Source of the DNA: Massilia sp. YIM B02769
Lineage (GTDB): Bacteria; Pseudomonadota; Gammaproteobacteria; Burkholderiales; Burkholderiaceae_D
DNA: 64,000 nucleotides
Reading direction: 5' to 3'
Assembly: GCF_030411995.1 (NCBI RefSeq)
Contig: NZ_JASNRC010000012.1
Span: 62,001-126,000 of the forward strand
Both the position numbers and the translations under genes were made by a program. Below are positions 26,735 to 36,246 of this stretch, piece after piece; the first letter of the stretch is position 1; each line of letters begins with the position of its first letter. Under the pieces are notes generated by a model. It made no database searches. It was not told the origin of the DNA and saw only the letters and a program-made list of their open reading frames with translations.

Positions 26735-28845
26735 TGCGGCGCTGCCTGACCCTGTCGCTGGCGCTGCTGCACCTGGGTGCATTGGCCGCCGTGCCGACCC
26801 CGCAGCAGGTGCGCGCCGCCTTCAAGCCGTCGAACGCGCAACTGTTCGACCGCCACGGCGTGCCGGTCGAATCGGTGCGCATCGACATGCGTGCGCGCAG
26901 GCTGGCGTGGACGCCGCTGGCCGATATGTCGCCGGCCCTGGGCGTGGCCGTGCTCCAGGCCGAGGACGCGCGCTTCATGGAGCACGGCGGCGTCGATTTG
27001 CGCGCCATCGGCCAGGCCGCCTGGGACAACCTGTTCCGCGAGCGCCCGCGCGGCGCCTCGACCATCACCATGCAGCTGGCCGGCCTGCTCGACGCCGAGC
27101 TGAAGGCCAGCGCCGCCGGCCGCAACTGGACCCAGAAGTTCAACCAGGCCCTGGCCGCGCGCGAGATCGAAAGCGGCTGGAGCAAGGCGCAGATCCTGGA
27201 GGCCTACCTGAACCTGGCCAGCTATCGCGGCGAACTGCAGGGCATCGCGGCCGCCTCGCAGGCCCTGTTCGGCAAGGCGCCCTCCGGCCTGGACCTGGCC
27301 GAATCGACAATCCTGGCGGCACTGCTGCGTGCGCCCGGCGCCGCGCCGAAAGCGGTGGCGCGGCGCGCCTGCGCACTGGCCGGCGAACTGAAGCTGCGCG
27401 CACCTTGCAGCAGCATCGAATGGCAGACCGAGGTCGCGCTCGGCCGGCCCGCCGGGGCGGCACTCAAAGCCCAACCGCCGCAAGTGGCGCGCAAGCTGCT
27501 CGGCCAGGACGGGCAGGGTGGCCAAGACGTGCGCAGCACCCTCGACGCCGGCCTGCAGCGCTTCGCCCTGGAGTCGCTGCGCCGCCACCTGCGCGAACTG
27601 AACGACCGGAATGTGGCAGACGGCGCCGCGGTCGTCATCGACAATGCCAGCGGCGAACTGCTGGCCTATGTCGGGAATGCCGGCCGCGGCGAGGTCGACG
27701 GCGTTGCCGCCCTGCGCCAGGCCGGCTCGACCCTGAAGCCCTTCCTGTACGAACTGGCGATCGAGCGGCGCCTGCTCACCGCCGCCTCGCTGCTCGACGA
27801 CAGTCCGATCGACGTCGCCGGCGAGGCTGGCCTGTACGTGCCGCAGAACTACGACCGCCAGTTCAAGGGCTATGCCAGCGTGCGCACCAGCCTGGCCAGT
27901 TCGCTGAACATCCCGGCGGTGCGCACGCTGCTGCTGCTCGGTCCCGAGCGCTTCCATGGCCGCCTGCAGGACCTCGGTCTCAGCTCGCTGAAGGAGGACG
28001 CGTCGTTCTATGGTCCCTCGCTGGCACTGGGCTCGGCCGACGTCTCGTTGCTGGAACTGAGCAACGCCTACCGTACGCTGGCCAACGGCGGCCTGTACGG
28101 CACGGTGACGCTGCGCCCGCGCCCGCCCGAGCAGAAACGGCGCGTGCTGGACGCGGGCGCGGCCTGGATCGTGGGCGACATCCTGTCCGACCGCGGCGCA
28201 CGCAGCCCGACCTTCGGACTGCGCAACGATCTGGCCACGCCCTACTGGAGCGCGGTCAAGACCGGCACCAGCAAGGACATGCGCGACAACTGGTGCGTGG
28301 GCTATTCGAGCCGCTATACGGTCGGCGTCTGGGTTGGGAATTTCGATGGCCAGCCGATGTGGGACGTGTCCGGCGTATCCGGCGCGGCGCCGGTCTGGCG
28401 CGACCTGATGGACGCTCTGCACCGCGACCAGCCATCGCGCCAAGGCGCTGCACCCGATGGCGTGGTCGGGCGCCAGGTGCGCTATGCGCCGGCGCACGAG
28501 TCTGCGCGCCAGGAGTGGTTCCTGCGCGGCACCGAGACTGCCCTGATCGAAGCCGTGGCGCCGGAGCGCCGCGCGTCGAAAATCATCTATCCGGTCGACG
28601 GCAGCATCCTGGCAGTCGATCCCGACATCCCGGCGGCACGCGAACGCGTGCTGTTCCAGGCCCAGGCAGGGCAGGGCTTGCACTGGCGCCTGGACGACGC
28701 CGCGTTCGGCGCCGCCGATGCCGCCCTGGCCTGGCGTCCAGCCGTCGGCAGCCACCGTCTCGATCTGCTCGATGCAAATGGCAAGGTCATCGCCACCAGC
28801 CGCTTCGAAGTGCGTGGCAACCGCGCGTCCGTGGCGGATCAGTAG
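26734..28845 (+). CDS. pbpC: Penicillin-binding protein 1C
   Basis: The 703-residue bifunctional-type peptidoglycan synthase has an N-terminal hydrophobic signal or anchor (about 3-20). A GT51 glycosyltransferase domain contains VLQAEDARFMEHGGVD (catalytic Glu about 77) and RGASTITMQLAGLL. The transpeptidase domain has S332-TLK, the SLN-type motif in the ASSLNIP stretch, and KTGTS at 509-513. The C-terminal BiPBP_C domain starts near YPVDGSILAVDPDIP. Coupling with alpha-2-macroglobulin is a widespread arrangement thought to link cell wall repair with protease defence when the outer membrane is breached. The ATG overlaps the preceding stop, implying translational coupling. Confidence 0.94.
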   Translation: MRRCLTLSLALLHLGALAAVPTPQQVRAAFKPSNAQLFDRHGVPVESVRIDMRARRLAWTPLADMSPALGVAVLQAEDARFMEHGGVDLRAIGQAAWDNLFRERPRGASTITMQLAGLLDAELKASAAGRNWTQKFNQALAAREIESGWSKAQILEAYLNLASYRGELQGIAAASQALFGKAPSGLDLAESTILAALLRAPGAAPKAVARRACALAGELKLRAPCSSIEWQTEVALGRPAGAALKAQPPQVARKLLGQDGQGGQDVRSTLDAGLQRFALESLRRHLRELNDRNVADGAAVVIDNASGELLAYVGNAGRGEVDGVAALRQAGSTLKPFLYELAIERRLLTAASLLDDSPIDVAGEAGLYVPQNYDRQFKGYASVRTSLASSLNIPAVRTLLLLGPERFHGRLQDLGLSSLKEDASFYGPSLALGSADVSLLELSNAYRTLANGGLYGTVTLRPRPPEQKRRVLDAGAAWIVGDILSDRGARSPTFGLRNDLATPYWSAVKTGTSKDMRDNWCVGYSSRYTVGVWVGNFDGQPMWDVSGVSGAAPVWRDLMDALHRDQPSRQGAAPDGVVGRQVRYAPAHESARQEWFLRGTETALIEAVAPERRASKIIYPVDGSILAVDPDIPAARERVLFQAQAGQGLHWRLDDAAFGAADAALAWRPAVGSHRLDLLDANGKVIATSRFEVRGNRASVADQ

Positions 28846-28891
28846 CTGGGCTTATAGATGAGCTCGTGCAATCGGATTATCCGATAGATCC

Positions 28892-29251
28892 TCATTTCCC
28901 CAGCCAGCTGCGTTCGCCGAGCCGCTGGTTCGCGGGAAAGCGGGCATGCTGGATCACGATGCGTTCGACCGGCCCTTCGGGCAGGTACTGCACCGTCAGG
29001 TCGCCGTCACGCGAACTGAGCAGGTTTTCCGACACCGGGAATACCTGCTTGCGGTAGTACCGGTTCAGGTCCACATACAGCTGCTGGTCGACCAGCCGCA
29101 GACGTACGTCGAGGCCGCTGGGCAGGCGATACAAGCCGGCGACTGCATATTTCAGGTCCGCCTCGTCGCCGCTGTCCATCGGAACGGCGGCAAGGGTGGA
29201 CGAAAAAAATGCGGTAGATGAAACGAAGGCAAGGCAAAGCAGGGCTCGCAT
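28892..29251 (-). CDS. Secreted hypothetical protein
   Basis: The 119-residue protein has a signal peptide (MRALLCLAFVSSTAFFSSTLAA) and a small mature domain of about 97 residues, predicted mainly beta. It contains YRLPSGLDVRLRLVDQQLYVDLNRYYRKQVFPVSENLLSS and ends near RSWLGK. I recognise no named family; comparable short exported proteins are common in Massilia-type genomes. AAGGAG lies 6-7 nt before the ATG at 29251, which is preferred over the ATG five codons upstream. It converges with pbpC, 46 bp apart. Confidence 0.75.
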   Translation of the reverse strand: MRALLCLAFVSSTAFFSSTLAAVPMDSGDEADLKYAVAGLYRLPSGLDVRLRLVDQQLYVDLNRYYRKQVFPVSENLLSSRDGDLTVQYLPEGPVERIVIQHARFPANQRLGERSWLGK

Positions 29252-29669
29252 GGCTGTCTCCTTCATCGAAAGGTAAATGAGCGTCCTTCCGACGATTGGA
29301 CAGGCCAGCGTTTAACGCGACTGCACGTATGTATCAAATTTGTTTTGGCAAACAAACCGTAAACGAGCGATTCCACACGCACCTTTCGATTTTGAGAGCA
29401 GTGTGGGTAACCGGGCGTTAAGGCAAGGCTAACGCAGAAGTGCAATCAGCAGGATGGAGCGGTTCACCGTTCCGCGCATATTGTTACAAGTTGCTGTTGC
29501 TACTTCGCTCCAATGCAATTGATGTTCCGCAAATGCGATGGCGAGTCAAACGATTCATTTGGCGCTTGGGCTATCTTGTTCGAGGCGCGCTTTCCCGTGT
29601 CACGACAACGTCCATCTATTAATGTGACGAGGCGCATTTGTCATCGAATGACTCAGCGGAGCTTGACCA
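29252..29669. other. AT-richer intergenic region before the T6SS module
   Basis: Clearly less GC-rich than the surroundings. It contains the palindrome TTTGTTT-TGGC-AAACAAA at 29339-29356, which could be an operator or small hairpin, and GGAG ahead of the VgrG start. No open frame with coding character and no obvious promoter pair could be defended. Confidence 0.5.
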
Positions 29670-32534
29670 ATGAGCAGAACCATCGTCGATCAACTGTCTT
29701 GCGCCTTGAGGCAGTTTGCCAGCGATACCAGGTTGTATGAATTGACAGTCGGAGACGGCCGAAACAGCCTCGACCGTCAGCAATGGCTTGTCGAGGCGTT
29801 CTGCGCGAATGACTCTTTACAGGAATTGGGCGCGCGCGATGTCATCGTATTGTCGACAAGCATCTACATTGACCTTGCGTCCTTGCTCGGTGAACTAGCC
29901 AATTTGCAAGTATGCCTTGCGGACGGGACGCGAGCGTCCTTCGCCGGTGAGATTAGTGAAGCAGTCATGTTGGGATGTGATGGTGGTTTCGCTCGTTACC
30001 GCCTGCGGATTTCTCCTTGGGCCTGGCGACTTGGACAAGTGCGCAGCAGCCGCGTATGGCAAGACAAAAGCGTGCTCGAAATCATCGACTCTGTGTTCGC
30101 CGCATATCGTCCATCGGCAAAATGGCGCTGGAGCGACGATACGTCCTTGTTCATGGCCCAAGCCGTGCCACGAAGTTACTGTTGCCAGTATCGAGAATCC
30201 GATCTCGATTTCGTGCGGCGGCTATTAGGCGAGGAAGGCCTGGGCTGGCGCTTTGAGCACACTGAGCAGGGACCAGGGATGGTGCTGTTTTCCGACAGCC
30301 GCCGTCTTTGCGCTGTTCCTCATGATGCAACCACCACAGCAGGCCGCGGTGTCCGCTTCCACGCCGCAAGCGCAGTCGAGCGCCAGGATACGGTCCAGGC
30401 ATTGACCACGCATCGCCGGCTGCAGGTATCCCTGACGACCTTGCTTAGCACGAACTACAAATCGAAGCAGACCGTGGCAGCGAGCTCACCTTCGCTCATT
30501 CCCGTGCCTGCGCGACTACCTGTGCTCGAATCGTTCGATACGCCAGGTCAGTATGCCTACACGAACGGGGAACAGGCCAGGCGCTATGCGAATCTGCAGA
30601 TGGAGGGCAGGGAAGCGAAAGTGCAATTGTGGCGCGGGCGCTCCACGGTGCGTACGCTGCGTGGAGGGACAAGGCTTACGATAAGCGGCATGCCAAGACG
30701 GGAACTGGGAGACAGCGCGGCGTTCACGCTACTGCGTGTAATGAGCGTTGGCGTGAACAACCTTCCGCCACCGGCACAACAGGCCCTGGCGGAGCTTTTT
30801 GGTCCGATCCCGGAAATGCTCGACGAGTGCGTTGGCGCCGAATTGCCCGATGGTTTTGCCTTGGTCCTCGAAGAGGCAATGCGTTCAGGCTACGCCAACT
30901 GTTTTGAAGCAATCCCGGCCGCCATTCCCTGTCGTCCGGAGCTGCCCGGCAGCGATGGACGCAGTCATCCGAAGCCTACTGCACATGGTTCGCAGAGCGC
31001 GATCGTCATTGGCCCCGGCGGAAACGACAGACCCAATGGCGCCAATGAGCTCTATTGCGACCGGCTGGGCCGGGTGCGTATTCGCTTCCATTGGCAGGAG
31101 GAGTCGGCAGGCTGTTGGGTGCGCGTCGCCCAGCGCATGGCCGGAGGCGGCATGGGCGCCCAGTTCCTGCCCCGCATCGGACAAGAAGTGTTGGTGCAGT
31201 TTCTGGAGAACGACATCGATCGCCCGATTATCGTGGGCGCCTTGTACAACGGGCAGGGTGAAGGCGGCATTCGGCCTACGCCGGGTGGGCGCATCGATGG
31301 CCAGAGCCGGCGCCAGGGCTTCGAGCATGCACACGACCATGCGCCATCGGCTCAAGGTAATCTTGCTGGCGGCAACAGCCCGGTGTGGCACGGTGCTTCT
31401 CCTGACGGCACCGGGCATCGTAACGCTTCCGCCCAGTGGGGGATTCGCAGTAAGGAGTTCGGCGGCACTGGTTACAACCAGCTTTTGTTCGATGACACCG
31501 ACGGCCAGGGGCGGGTCCAGTTACGCTGTACGCATGCTTCGAGCGAACTGAACCTGGGGCACCTGATTCATGCCGCCGATAATTTTCGCGGCAGTTTCCG
31601 TGGACTTGGTGCGGAACTGCGTACCGATGCCTATGGCGCGGTCAGGGCAGGTGCGGGACTGCTAATCTCCAGCTACAGCATCATGCACAGCGCCACAGTG
31701 CGCGACCCGGTCGGAGGAAACGCCGCCGGTGTTGCCATGCTCTCGCAAGCAGTGCAACTGGCGAAGCGATTCAGCGAGGCGGCATCGACACACCAGACAG
31801 TGGCATTGGCGAGCCATATCGGCGCCATCAAGGCTAGCGCCAGCGACATCGATGATGATGCCGCGCCGCTTGAGGGCCTGTGGAAAGCATTGTCGGGCAT
31901 GGTTGGCATGCAAAGCCTGGATGCTGCCAGGAGCGACGCCGCCGCGAAGAACATCAGCTCCGATGAGGGGCGCTTGCCTTACCCGACTGATCCGCTCATC
32001 GCCATTACGGCACAAGATGGTTTCGGTGCCAGCGTCGGACAGAGTCTGCAGCTGTCCAATGGCGAGACTGTGACGCTGATGAGTGGCAAGGATACGCAAT
32101 TCGTCAGCGGTGGCCAGATGCGGATGCACGCGGGACAGGCAATCGGTGTGCTTGCCGGTGCGGTCGCGGCCGGCGCGGGCGAGGTCGGACTGCAGCTGAT
32201 TACGGCGAAAAACGACATCGACATCCAGGCGCAGGCGGACACGTTGGCCGTGCAGGCGCGCGACGAGGTCAACGTGATCAGTGCGAATGCGCACATCGAC
32301 TGGGCTGCGGCCAAGCGTATCAGCATGTCGACTGCTGGCGGGGCGAACATCACGATCGAGGGCGGGAACATCACGGTGCAGTGCCCGGGCAAGATCACCG
32401 TGCATGCGGGGAAGAAGAGTTTTCTTGGGCCGGCGAGATTGCCGTACGAACTGCCTGCGTTACCAAACAGTATCTGTGTCGCCTGTCTCAAGAAGTCGCT
32501 CGAGGCTGGGCCGGCATTTACCATGGTGGAGTGA
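29670..32534 (+). CDS. vgrG: Type VI secretion system spike protein VgrG
   Basis: The 954-residue VgrG has a gp27-like N-terminal half (about 1-400, including YRLRISPWAWRL and SDLDFVRRLLGEEGLGWRFEH). A gp5-like OB-fold follows with RVRIRFHWQEESAGCWVRVAQRMAGGGMGAQFLPRIGQEVLVQFLENDIDRPIIVGALYNG, then a beta-helical DUF2345 extension to about residue 920. The C-terminus LPNSICVACLKKSLEAGPAF has no enzymatic domain, so cargo is probably carried through the adaptor encoded next. VgrG trimers cap the Hcp tube and are fired into target cells. No tss/hcp/clpV genes are in the window, so this is an orphan cargo locus served by a core system elsewhere. Codon use is less GC-biased than that of flanking genes. 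Confidence 0.94.
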   Translation: MSRTIVDQLSCALRQFASDTRLYELTVGDGRNSLDRQQWLVEAFCANDSLQELGARDVIVLSTSIYIDLASLLGELANLQVCLADGTRASFAGEISEAVMLGCDGGFARYRLRISPWAWRLGQVRSSRVWQDKSVLEIIDSVFAAYRPSAKWRWSDDTSLFMAQAVPRSYCCQYRESDLDFVRRLLGEEGLGWRFEHTEQGPGMVLFSDSRRLCAVPHDATTTAGRGVRFHAASAVERQDTVQALTTHRRLQVSLTTLLSTNYKSKQTVAASSPSLIPVPARLPVLESFDTPGQYAYTNGEQARRYANLQMEGREAKVQLWRGRSTVRTLRGGTRLTISGMPRRELGDSAAFTLLRVMSVGVNNLPPPAQQALAELFGPIPEMLDECVGAELPDGFALVLEEAMRSGYANCFEAIPAAIPCRPELPGSDGRSHPKPTAHGSQSAIVIGPGGNDRPNGANELYCDRLGRVRIRFHWQEESAGCWVRVAQRMAGGGMGAQFLPRIGQEVLVQFLENDIDRPIIVGALYNGQGEGGIRPTPGGRIDGQSRRQGFEHAHDHAPSAQGNLAGGNSPVWHGASPDGTGHRNASAQWGIRSKEFGGTGYNQLLFDDTDGQGRVQLRCTHASSELNLGHLIHAADNFRGSFRGLGAELRTDAYGAVRAGAGLLISSYSIMHSATVRDPVGGNAAGVAMLSQAVQLAKRFSEAASTHQTVALASHIGAIKASASDIDDDAAPLEGLWKALSGMVGMQSLDAARSDAAAKNISSDEGRLPYPTDPLIAITAQDGFGASVGQSLQLSNGETVTLMSGKDTQFVSGGQMRMHAGQAIGVLAGAVAAGAGEVGLQLITAKNDIDIQAQADTLAVQARDEVNVISANAHIDWAAAKRISMSTAGGANITIEGGNITVQCPGKITVHAGKKSFLGPARLPYELPALPNSICVACLKKSLEAGPAFTMVE

Positions 32535-32535
32535 T

Positions 32536-33348
32536 ATGCTGATCGATGCTTTTGCCGTCGACCTGTTCGACCGACTTGACGCGCGCGCCCGCAAGCTGGA
32601 TGCGGGCAGACAGCTTCATGTTCTTGTGGATGGCGCCTTCCATCCAGGACTGCATCGGTTCATCGAAGACGATGACAAGGCACTTCTTTTTTCGCTTCGG
32701 CCTGGCTGCAGTGACGAGGCGAAGGCGGTCTCGCCTTTTGTGACGCCGTATGTTCCGAACTGTCAGCGCCTGAAAGCGCTGCTCCAGCGTTGCAGCGAAT
32801 GGCCGATGTTAAGCGTAATCGAGACGTCGGAATCATTCGGCGAGCTTGCCGCGCGCCTGGCCGCGTGGTGTGTCGTTGAAGCGGACAGCCAACGGTTCAA
32901 CTTCAGGTTCGCCGATACCCGGCGCTTGCCCGGCATGTACACGGTATTGAATCCCGAACAGCGCGCCGGATTCGCAGGGCCGGCAACGAGTTGGCTGTAC
33001 GTCAATCGACACGGGCAATGGGAGGCATTCGAGTGCCGCGGCAACGGTGCGGAGCAAATGATCGATCCGCAGTTGGATGACCGGCAGTTTGCCCAGCTTG
33101 TGGACGACAGCAAAGCCGATGAACTTCTGGTTCTGCTTCGGGACCGCGGTCATGATGTATTCGACACGCCTTCGAAAAGTCACGCTCTGTTGAGTACTGC
33201 CCTGCGCGCTGCCGATAGGGAAAAGCTGGCAGATGACGACGTGCTCGCATGGTGCGAAACGTTCTGGAAAGCTGGCAAGCTGCACGACGACACAGCCGCC
33301 GCAAGCTTGCTTGCCGGATGGCGAACGACTTCTGATTCGAGGAGCTGA
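32536..33348 (+). CDS. DUF4123 T6SS adaptor (Tap/TEC-type chaperone)
   Basis: The 270-residue protein starts 1 bp after the VgrG stop. The N-terminal 120 residues fit DUF4123 (LHVLVDGAFHPGL, then FVTPYVPNCQRLKALLQRCSEWPMLSVIETSESFGELAARLAAWCVV), and PGMYTVLNPEQRAGFAGPATSWLYVNRHGQWEAFE completes the domain. DUF4123 proteins load a specific effector onto the cognate VgrG without being secreted themselves. The position between VgrG and the lipase predicts that it delivers the Tle1-type effector. The C-terminal lobe (about 180-270) likely holds the effector-binding part. Confidence 0.88.
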   Translation: MLIDAFAVDLFDRLDARARKLDAGRQLHVLVDGAFHPGLHRFIEDDDKALLFSLRPGCSDEAKAVSPFVTPYVPNCQRLKALLQRCSEWPMLSVIETSESFGELAARLAAWCVVEADSQRFNFRFADTRRLPGMYTVLNPEQRAGFAGPATSWLYVNRHGQWEAFECRGNGAEQMIDPQLDDRQFAQLVDDSKADELLVLLRDRGHDVFDTPSKSHALLSTALRAADREKLADDDVLAWCETFWKAGKLHDDTAAASLLAGWRTTSDSRS

Positions 33349-33350
33349 CA

Positions 33351-34103
33351 ATGCATCGATTCATTGTGGCGTTATCGCGCCTGTTGCTGGCGTGCGTGCT
33401 AGTCCTGCCCGTGTTGACGGCTTGTGAAAAGCCGACCTTGGGTGTCAGCCTGCACGGTGTGAACTACAGTGCGGATACTGTCAGCTTCATGATTTCTCCC
33501 CTCGGTGCTACGGAACACGCAAGCGGGAGTGGAACGATCGATCCCTTTGGTGGGGGCGGCATGACGTGCTGCGTGACGCTACCCAGGCAATGGCGGCCGG
33601 GGATCAAGCTGCAAATCCGGGCCACGCATTGGGTAGACAAGCGTGCCGAGAACAGCATCGAAGAAATCACCAGCGAACACATTGCCGAGGTCCCGCGATA
33701 TGCCGACGGCAAGCCCGGCGAGCTGTGGGTGCTGCGCGAGGCTGATGGAAAAATCAGCGTTGTTTCGAGCGACTATCAGCCGGATCATCCGAAATGGCCA
33801 GGGAGGATCAAGGGGTGGCCTGTGCCTTCACTTGAGTATCGGCGTGAGCGGTGGGATCTTTTGAGAGCCCATGAGCAAGGATATGTCGATACTTTTACAA
33901 AGCTCTTGGACGAGTTGGAACAGGATCCGAGCGCTCGAGGAAAGGAAGCATGGGCGCACGATATGGAATACGACCCAAAATCGCTAGGTGAATTTACAGG
34001 TCCTGAGGATCCCCGCTACCTCGCCGTTCTCAAGCAAGAGTACATGGGTGGCTTGATATCGAGCCGCGGGCGGTTGGCAACATTGATGGAACAAAAGCCA
34101 TGA
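33351..34103 (+). CDS. DUF3304 lipoprotein, probable immunity protein for the lipase effector
   Basis: The 250-residue lipoprotein has a signal ending LTAC (Cys25) and an N-terminal DUF3304-type domain: GVSLHGVNYSADTVSFMISP, then DPFGGGGMTCCVTLPRQWRPGIKLQIRATHW. DUF3304 lipoproteins are repeatedly found next to DUF2235 lipases in T6SS loci. Because Tle enzymes act on periplasm-facing membranes, a periplasmic lipoprotein inhibitor is the expected immunity partner. The immunity role is inference from context. The stop overlaps the effector start (ATGA), so antidote and toxin are translationally coupled with the antidote first. Confidence 0.82.
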   Translation: MHRFIVALSRLLLACVLVLPVLTACEKPTLGVSLHGVNYSADTVSFMISPLGATEHASGSGTIDPFGGGGMTCCVTLPRQWRPGIKLQIRATHWVDKRAENSIEEITSEHIAEVPRYADGKPGELWVLREADGKISVVSSDYQPDHPKWPGRIKGWPVPSLEYRRERWDLLRAHEQGYVDTFTKLLDELEQDPSARGKEAWAHDMEYDPKSLGEFTGPEDPRYLAVLKQEYMGGLISSRGRLATLMEQKP

Positions 34104-36226
34104 GCGCTGTCCTTTCCCCCCAACTTAGCGAAAAGTATTTAGTAGCCTCGAACCGAGAGGCATTTTTCGATAAGGACTTTACAAAGCAGCTCGATAAATT
34201 TGAACAGCGCGAGCAGCCTCCAATCTGCAAACCTGGTATCTCATGCACGACAAACCTGTTTTTCGGTTTCTTCTTCGACGGCACAAAGAACAATTACATC
34301 CAGGCAGAAAGTTCCAAGACTCATTCCAACGTCGCCCGCCTTTACGACTGTTACCCAGGCAGAAGCGTGCCCAGGGTATTGCCGCCCGAGACAGACTGGA
34401 AACATAACCCAGCACGTTACACACATTTCTTCAAGGTCTATATTCCCGGTGTCAGTTCGCCATTCGAGCAGGTCGGCGACAGTGGTACAGGCCTGGCTGA
34501 AACGGCAGGAGGTGCAGGTGGGAAAATGGGCGAGCATCGGATCATCTGGGCGCTGATCCAGGCCATCAACAATCTACACCGCTACTTCTTGGGAACACCG
34601 CTGGTAACGGATGAAGAAACGACCAAACTTCTGAAACGAATTATGCTGAATAAGCGAGCACGGTCGATGATGGTCGGTCCGAATCCAGCAGAAGGGGTAT
34701 TGTTTCAGTCGCTGGTATTCGGCGATACCGCTGCGCGCGTATGTTTCGAAAACATCCTCAAGAAGCTTCATGGCGCCATTGCCCTGCACCGGCCGGATAA
34801 ACGTAGTGGCCGGCCAGCCCGGCTAGATCCCGCCATCGTCAAGACGATATATGTTTCCGCATTTGGCTATTCGCGTGGCGCAACCCAGGCGCGTGCATTC
34901 ACGAACTGGTTTTTGTCGCTCTGCGAACTGGATGCGCAACTGCTGGGAACCGGGAGCAAGCGCTCTCTGGGCGGCTTTCCGGTCGAATTCGATTTCCTGG
35001 GTGTCTTCGATACGGTGGCGTCAGTCGGCATGGGCAATACGCTTGGTGGCACGACCGGGCATGGCGCCTGGGCAGACAGCGAAGACAGCCTGCGTATTCA
35101 ATCCGGCATCAAGTGCACGCATCTGGTCGCAGCCCATGAATTGCGGCAGAGTTTTCCTGTCGACTCGATCTCGGTACAAGGCGTACTGCCAGACGGTTGC
35201 CAGGAGATAGTTCTTCCAGGAGTCCACTCGGATGTCGGCTGCGGCTACGCGCCGACCGAGCAGGGCAAGGGGACCCATCCGGATGGCGACGACATGCTCG
35301 CTCGCATTCCTCTTCTACTGATGTACAAAGCGGCGCGGCTGAACGGCGTACCGTTGAAGCTCGAACTTGCCAACCCGCCTGCGCGCCGGCGCTTTGCATT
35401 GAAACCGGACACGATTACCGCATTCAATGCCTACATTGCAACTTGCGAAGAAAAGCAAGGGCCGCTTCACCGCATTATGCGCGAGCAGGCACGCAAGCAG
35501 ATGGAGTGGCGGATTTTTCGCCGCGCATCCGGCAAAAATGCAATCCAGAACAGCCAGAGCTTCATGCGCGCAACCACGTTCGATAAAAATGATCTCTATA
35601 GCGCGGCCCGGGAATTCGAAGAGGAAATCTTAAAGTTCCTGAAATGGCGAGAGAAAAAAGGACGGGCCTTCGTGGCGTCAACCCAGGTCCCTGGATTCAG
35701 GAATGAACATCAGGCCGAATGGGAGGAAATTGCTACCTGGTGGGATAAAGTCGCTGCGCCACCTACAGCGGTTGTGGATTTCTTTGATAACTATGTTCAT
35801 GATTCGCGCGCGTGGTTCAAACTATTCAGCGTAGGGCCGATTAATTTCAATCCAGATAGCGAAGCAGGAGCACATAAGCAACTCAAGGCTTGGGTCACAA
35901 AACGCAAACACGGCCAGGCCAAGGTGGTGTCGCCAATGCTGATTGGAAAAGCAGACTATGCGACTGTTTCCGACCTGCTGAGCCCTGATCAACAGGCTGC
36001 AGCGGATGAATATGCGAAAACCGGGCAAATCCCCAGGATGATCACGGCAGGCAGGGAGCCATGGGAGTCGTCATTCGGATGGCTCGCTGGAGCAGGTTAC
36101 CTGCGATTCCGTAAGATCTACGCAGGAAGCGACGCCCATTTGCTGTCGTCGCTTGCTCCGCAGGATGACCCGGAGGGTCTTCCGACAATGGGTGACGAAG
36201 GCAGGACAGAGACCAGAAGCGCCTGA
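34100..36226 (+). CDS. T6SS lipase effector, Tle1-like (DUF2235)
   Basis: The 708-residue protein has the alpha/beta-hydrolase DUF2235 domain over about residues 45-400. TNLFFGFFFDGTKNNY gives the first strand. GYSRG carries nucleophile Ser258, FDTVASVG supplies Asp304, and LPGVHSDVGCGY supplies His376, forming a Ser-Asp-His triad as in Tle1 phospholipases. The C-terminal 300 residues are helical and may hold membrane-docking or adaptor-binding parts. There is no signal peptide, as expected for T6SS cargo. The likely role is attack on phospholipids of competitor cells; substrate and positional specificity are not readable. Base composition is lower in GC than that of neighbouring housekeeping genes. 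Confidence 0.88.
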   Translation: MSAVLSPQLSEKYLVASNREAFFDKDFTKQLDKFEQREQPPICKPGISCTTNLFFGFFFDGTKNNYIQAESSKTHSNVARLYDCYPGRSVPRVLPPETDWKHNPARYTHFFKVYIPGVSSPFEQVGDSGTGLAETAGGAGGKMGEHRIIWALIQAINNLHRYFLGTPLVTDEETTKLLKRIMLNKRARSMMVGPNPAEGVLFQSLVFGDTAARVCFENILKKLHGAIALHRPDKRSGRPARLDPAIVKTIYVSAFGYSRGATQARAFTNWFLSLCELDAQLLGTGSKRSLGGFPVEFDFLGVFDTVASVGMGNTLGGTTGHGAWADSEDSLRIQSGIKCTHLVAAHELRQSFPVDSISVQGVLPDGCQEIVLPGVHSDVGCGYAPTEQGKGTHPDGDDMLARIPLLLMYKAARLNGVPLKLELANPPARRRFALKPDTITAFNAYIATCEEKQGPLHRIMREQARKQMEWRIFRRASGKNAIQNSQSFMRATTFDKNDLYSAAREFEEEILKFLKWREKKGRAFVASTQVPGFRNEHQAEWEEIATWWDKVAAPPTAVVDFFDNYVHDSRAWFKLFSVGPINFNPDSEAGAHKQLKAWVTKRKHGQAKVVSPMLIGKADYATVSDLLSPDQQAAADEYAKTGQIPRMITAGREPWESSFGWLAGAGYLRFRKIYAGSDAHLLSSLAPQDDPEGLPTMGDEGRTETRSA

Positions 36227-36246
36227 CCACCATCTATAGACGAAAC

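Noticed and set aside
22775..26782. Very long minus-strand open frame (over 1300 codons) opposite the alpha-2-macroglobulin gene, with similar ones opposite the RND pump, chemoreceptor, coiled-coil and M16 genes
   Set aside because: These are antisense shadows of GC-rich coding sequence. Their products are His/Gly/Ala/Arg-rich without family motifs, and the plus-strand frames have unambiguous domains.
29670..36226. Prophage tail module
   Set aside because: VgrG resembles phage spike proteins, but no other phage structural, lysis or integrase genes occur, and the adaptor, lipoprotein and lipase are characteristic of T6SS cargo loci.
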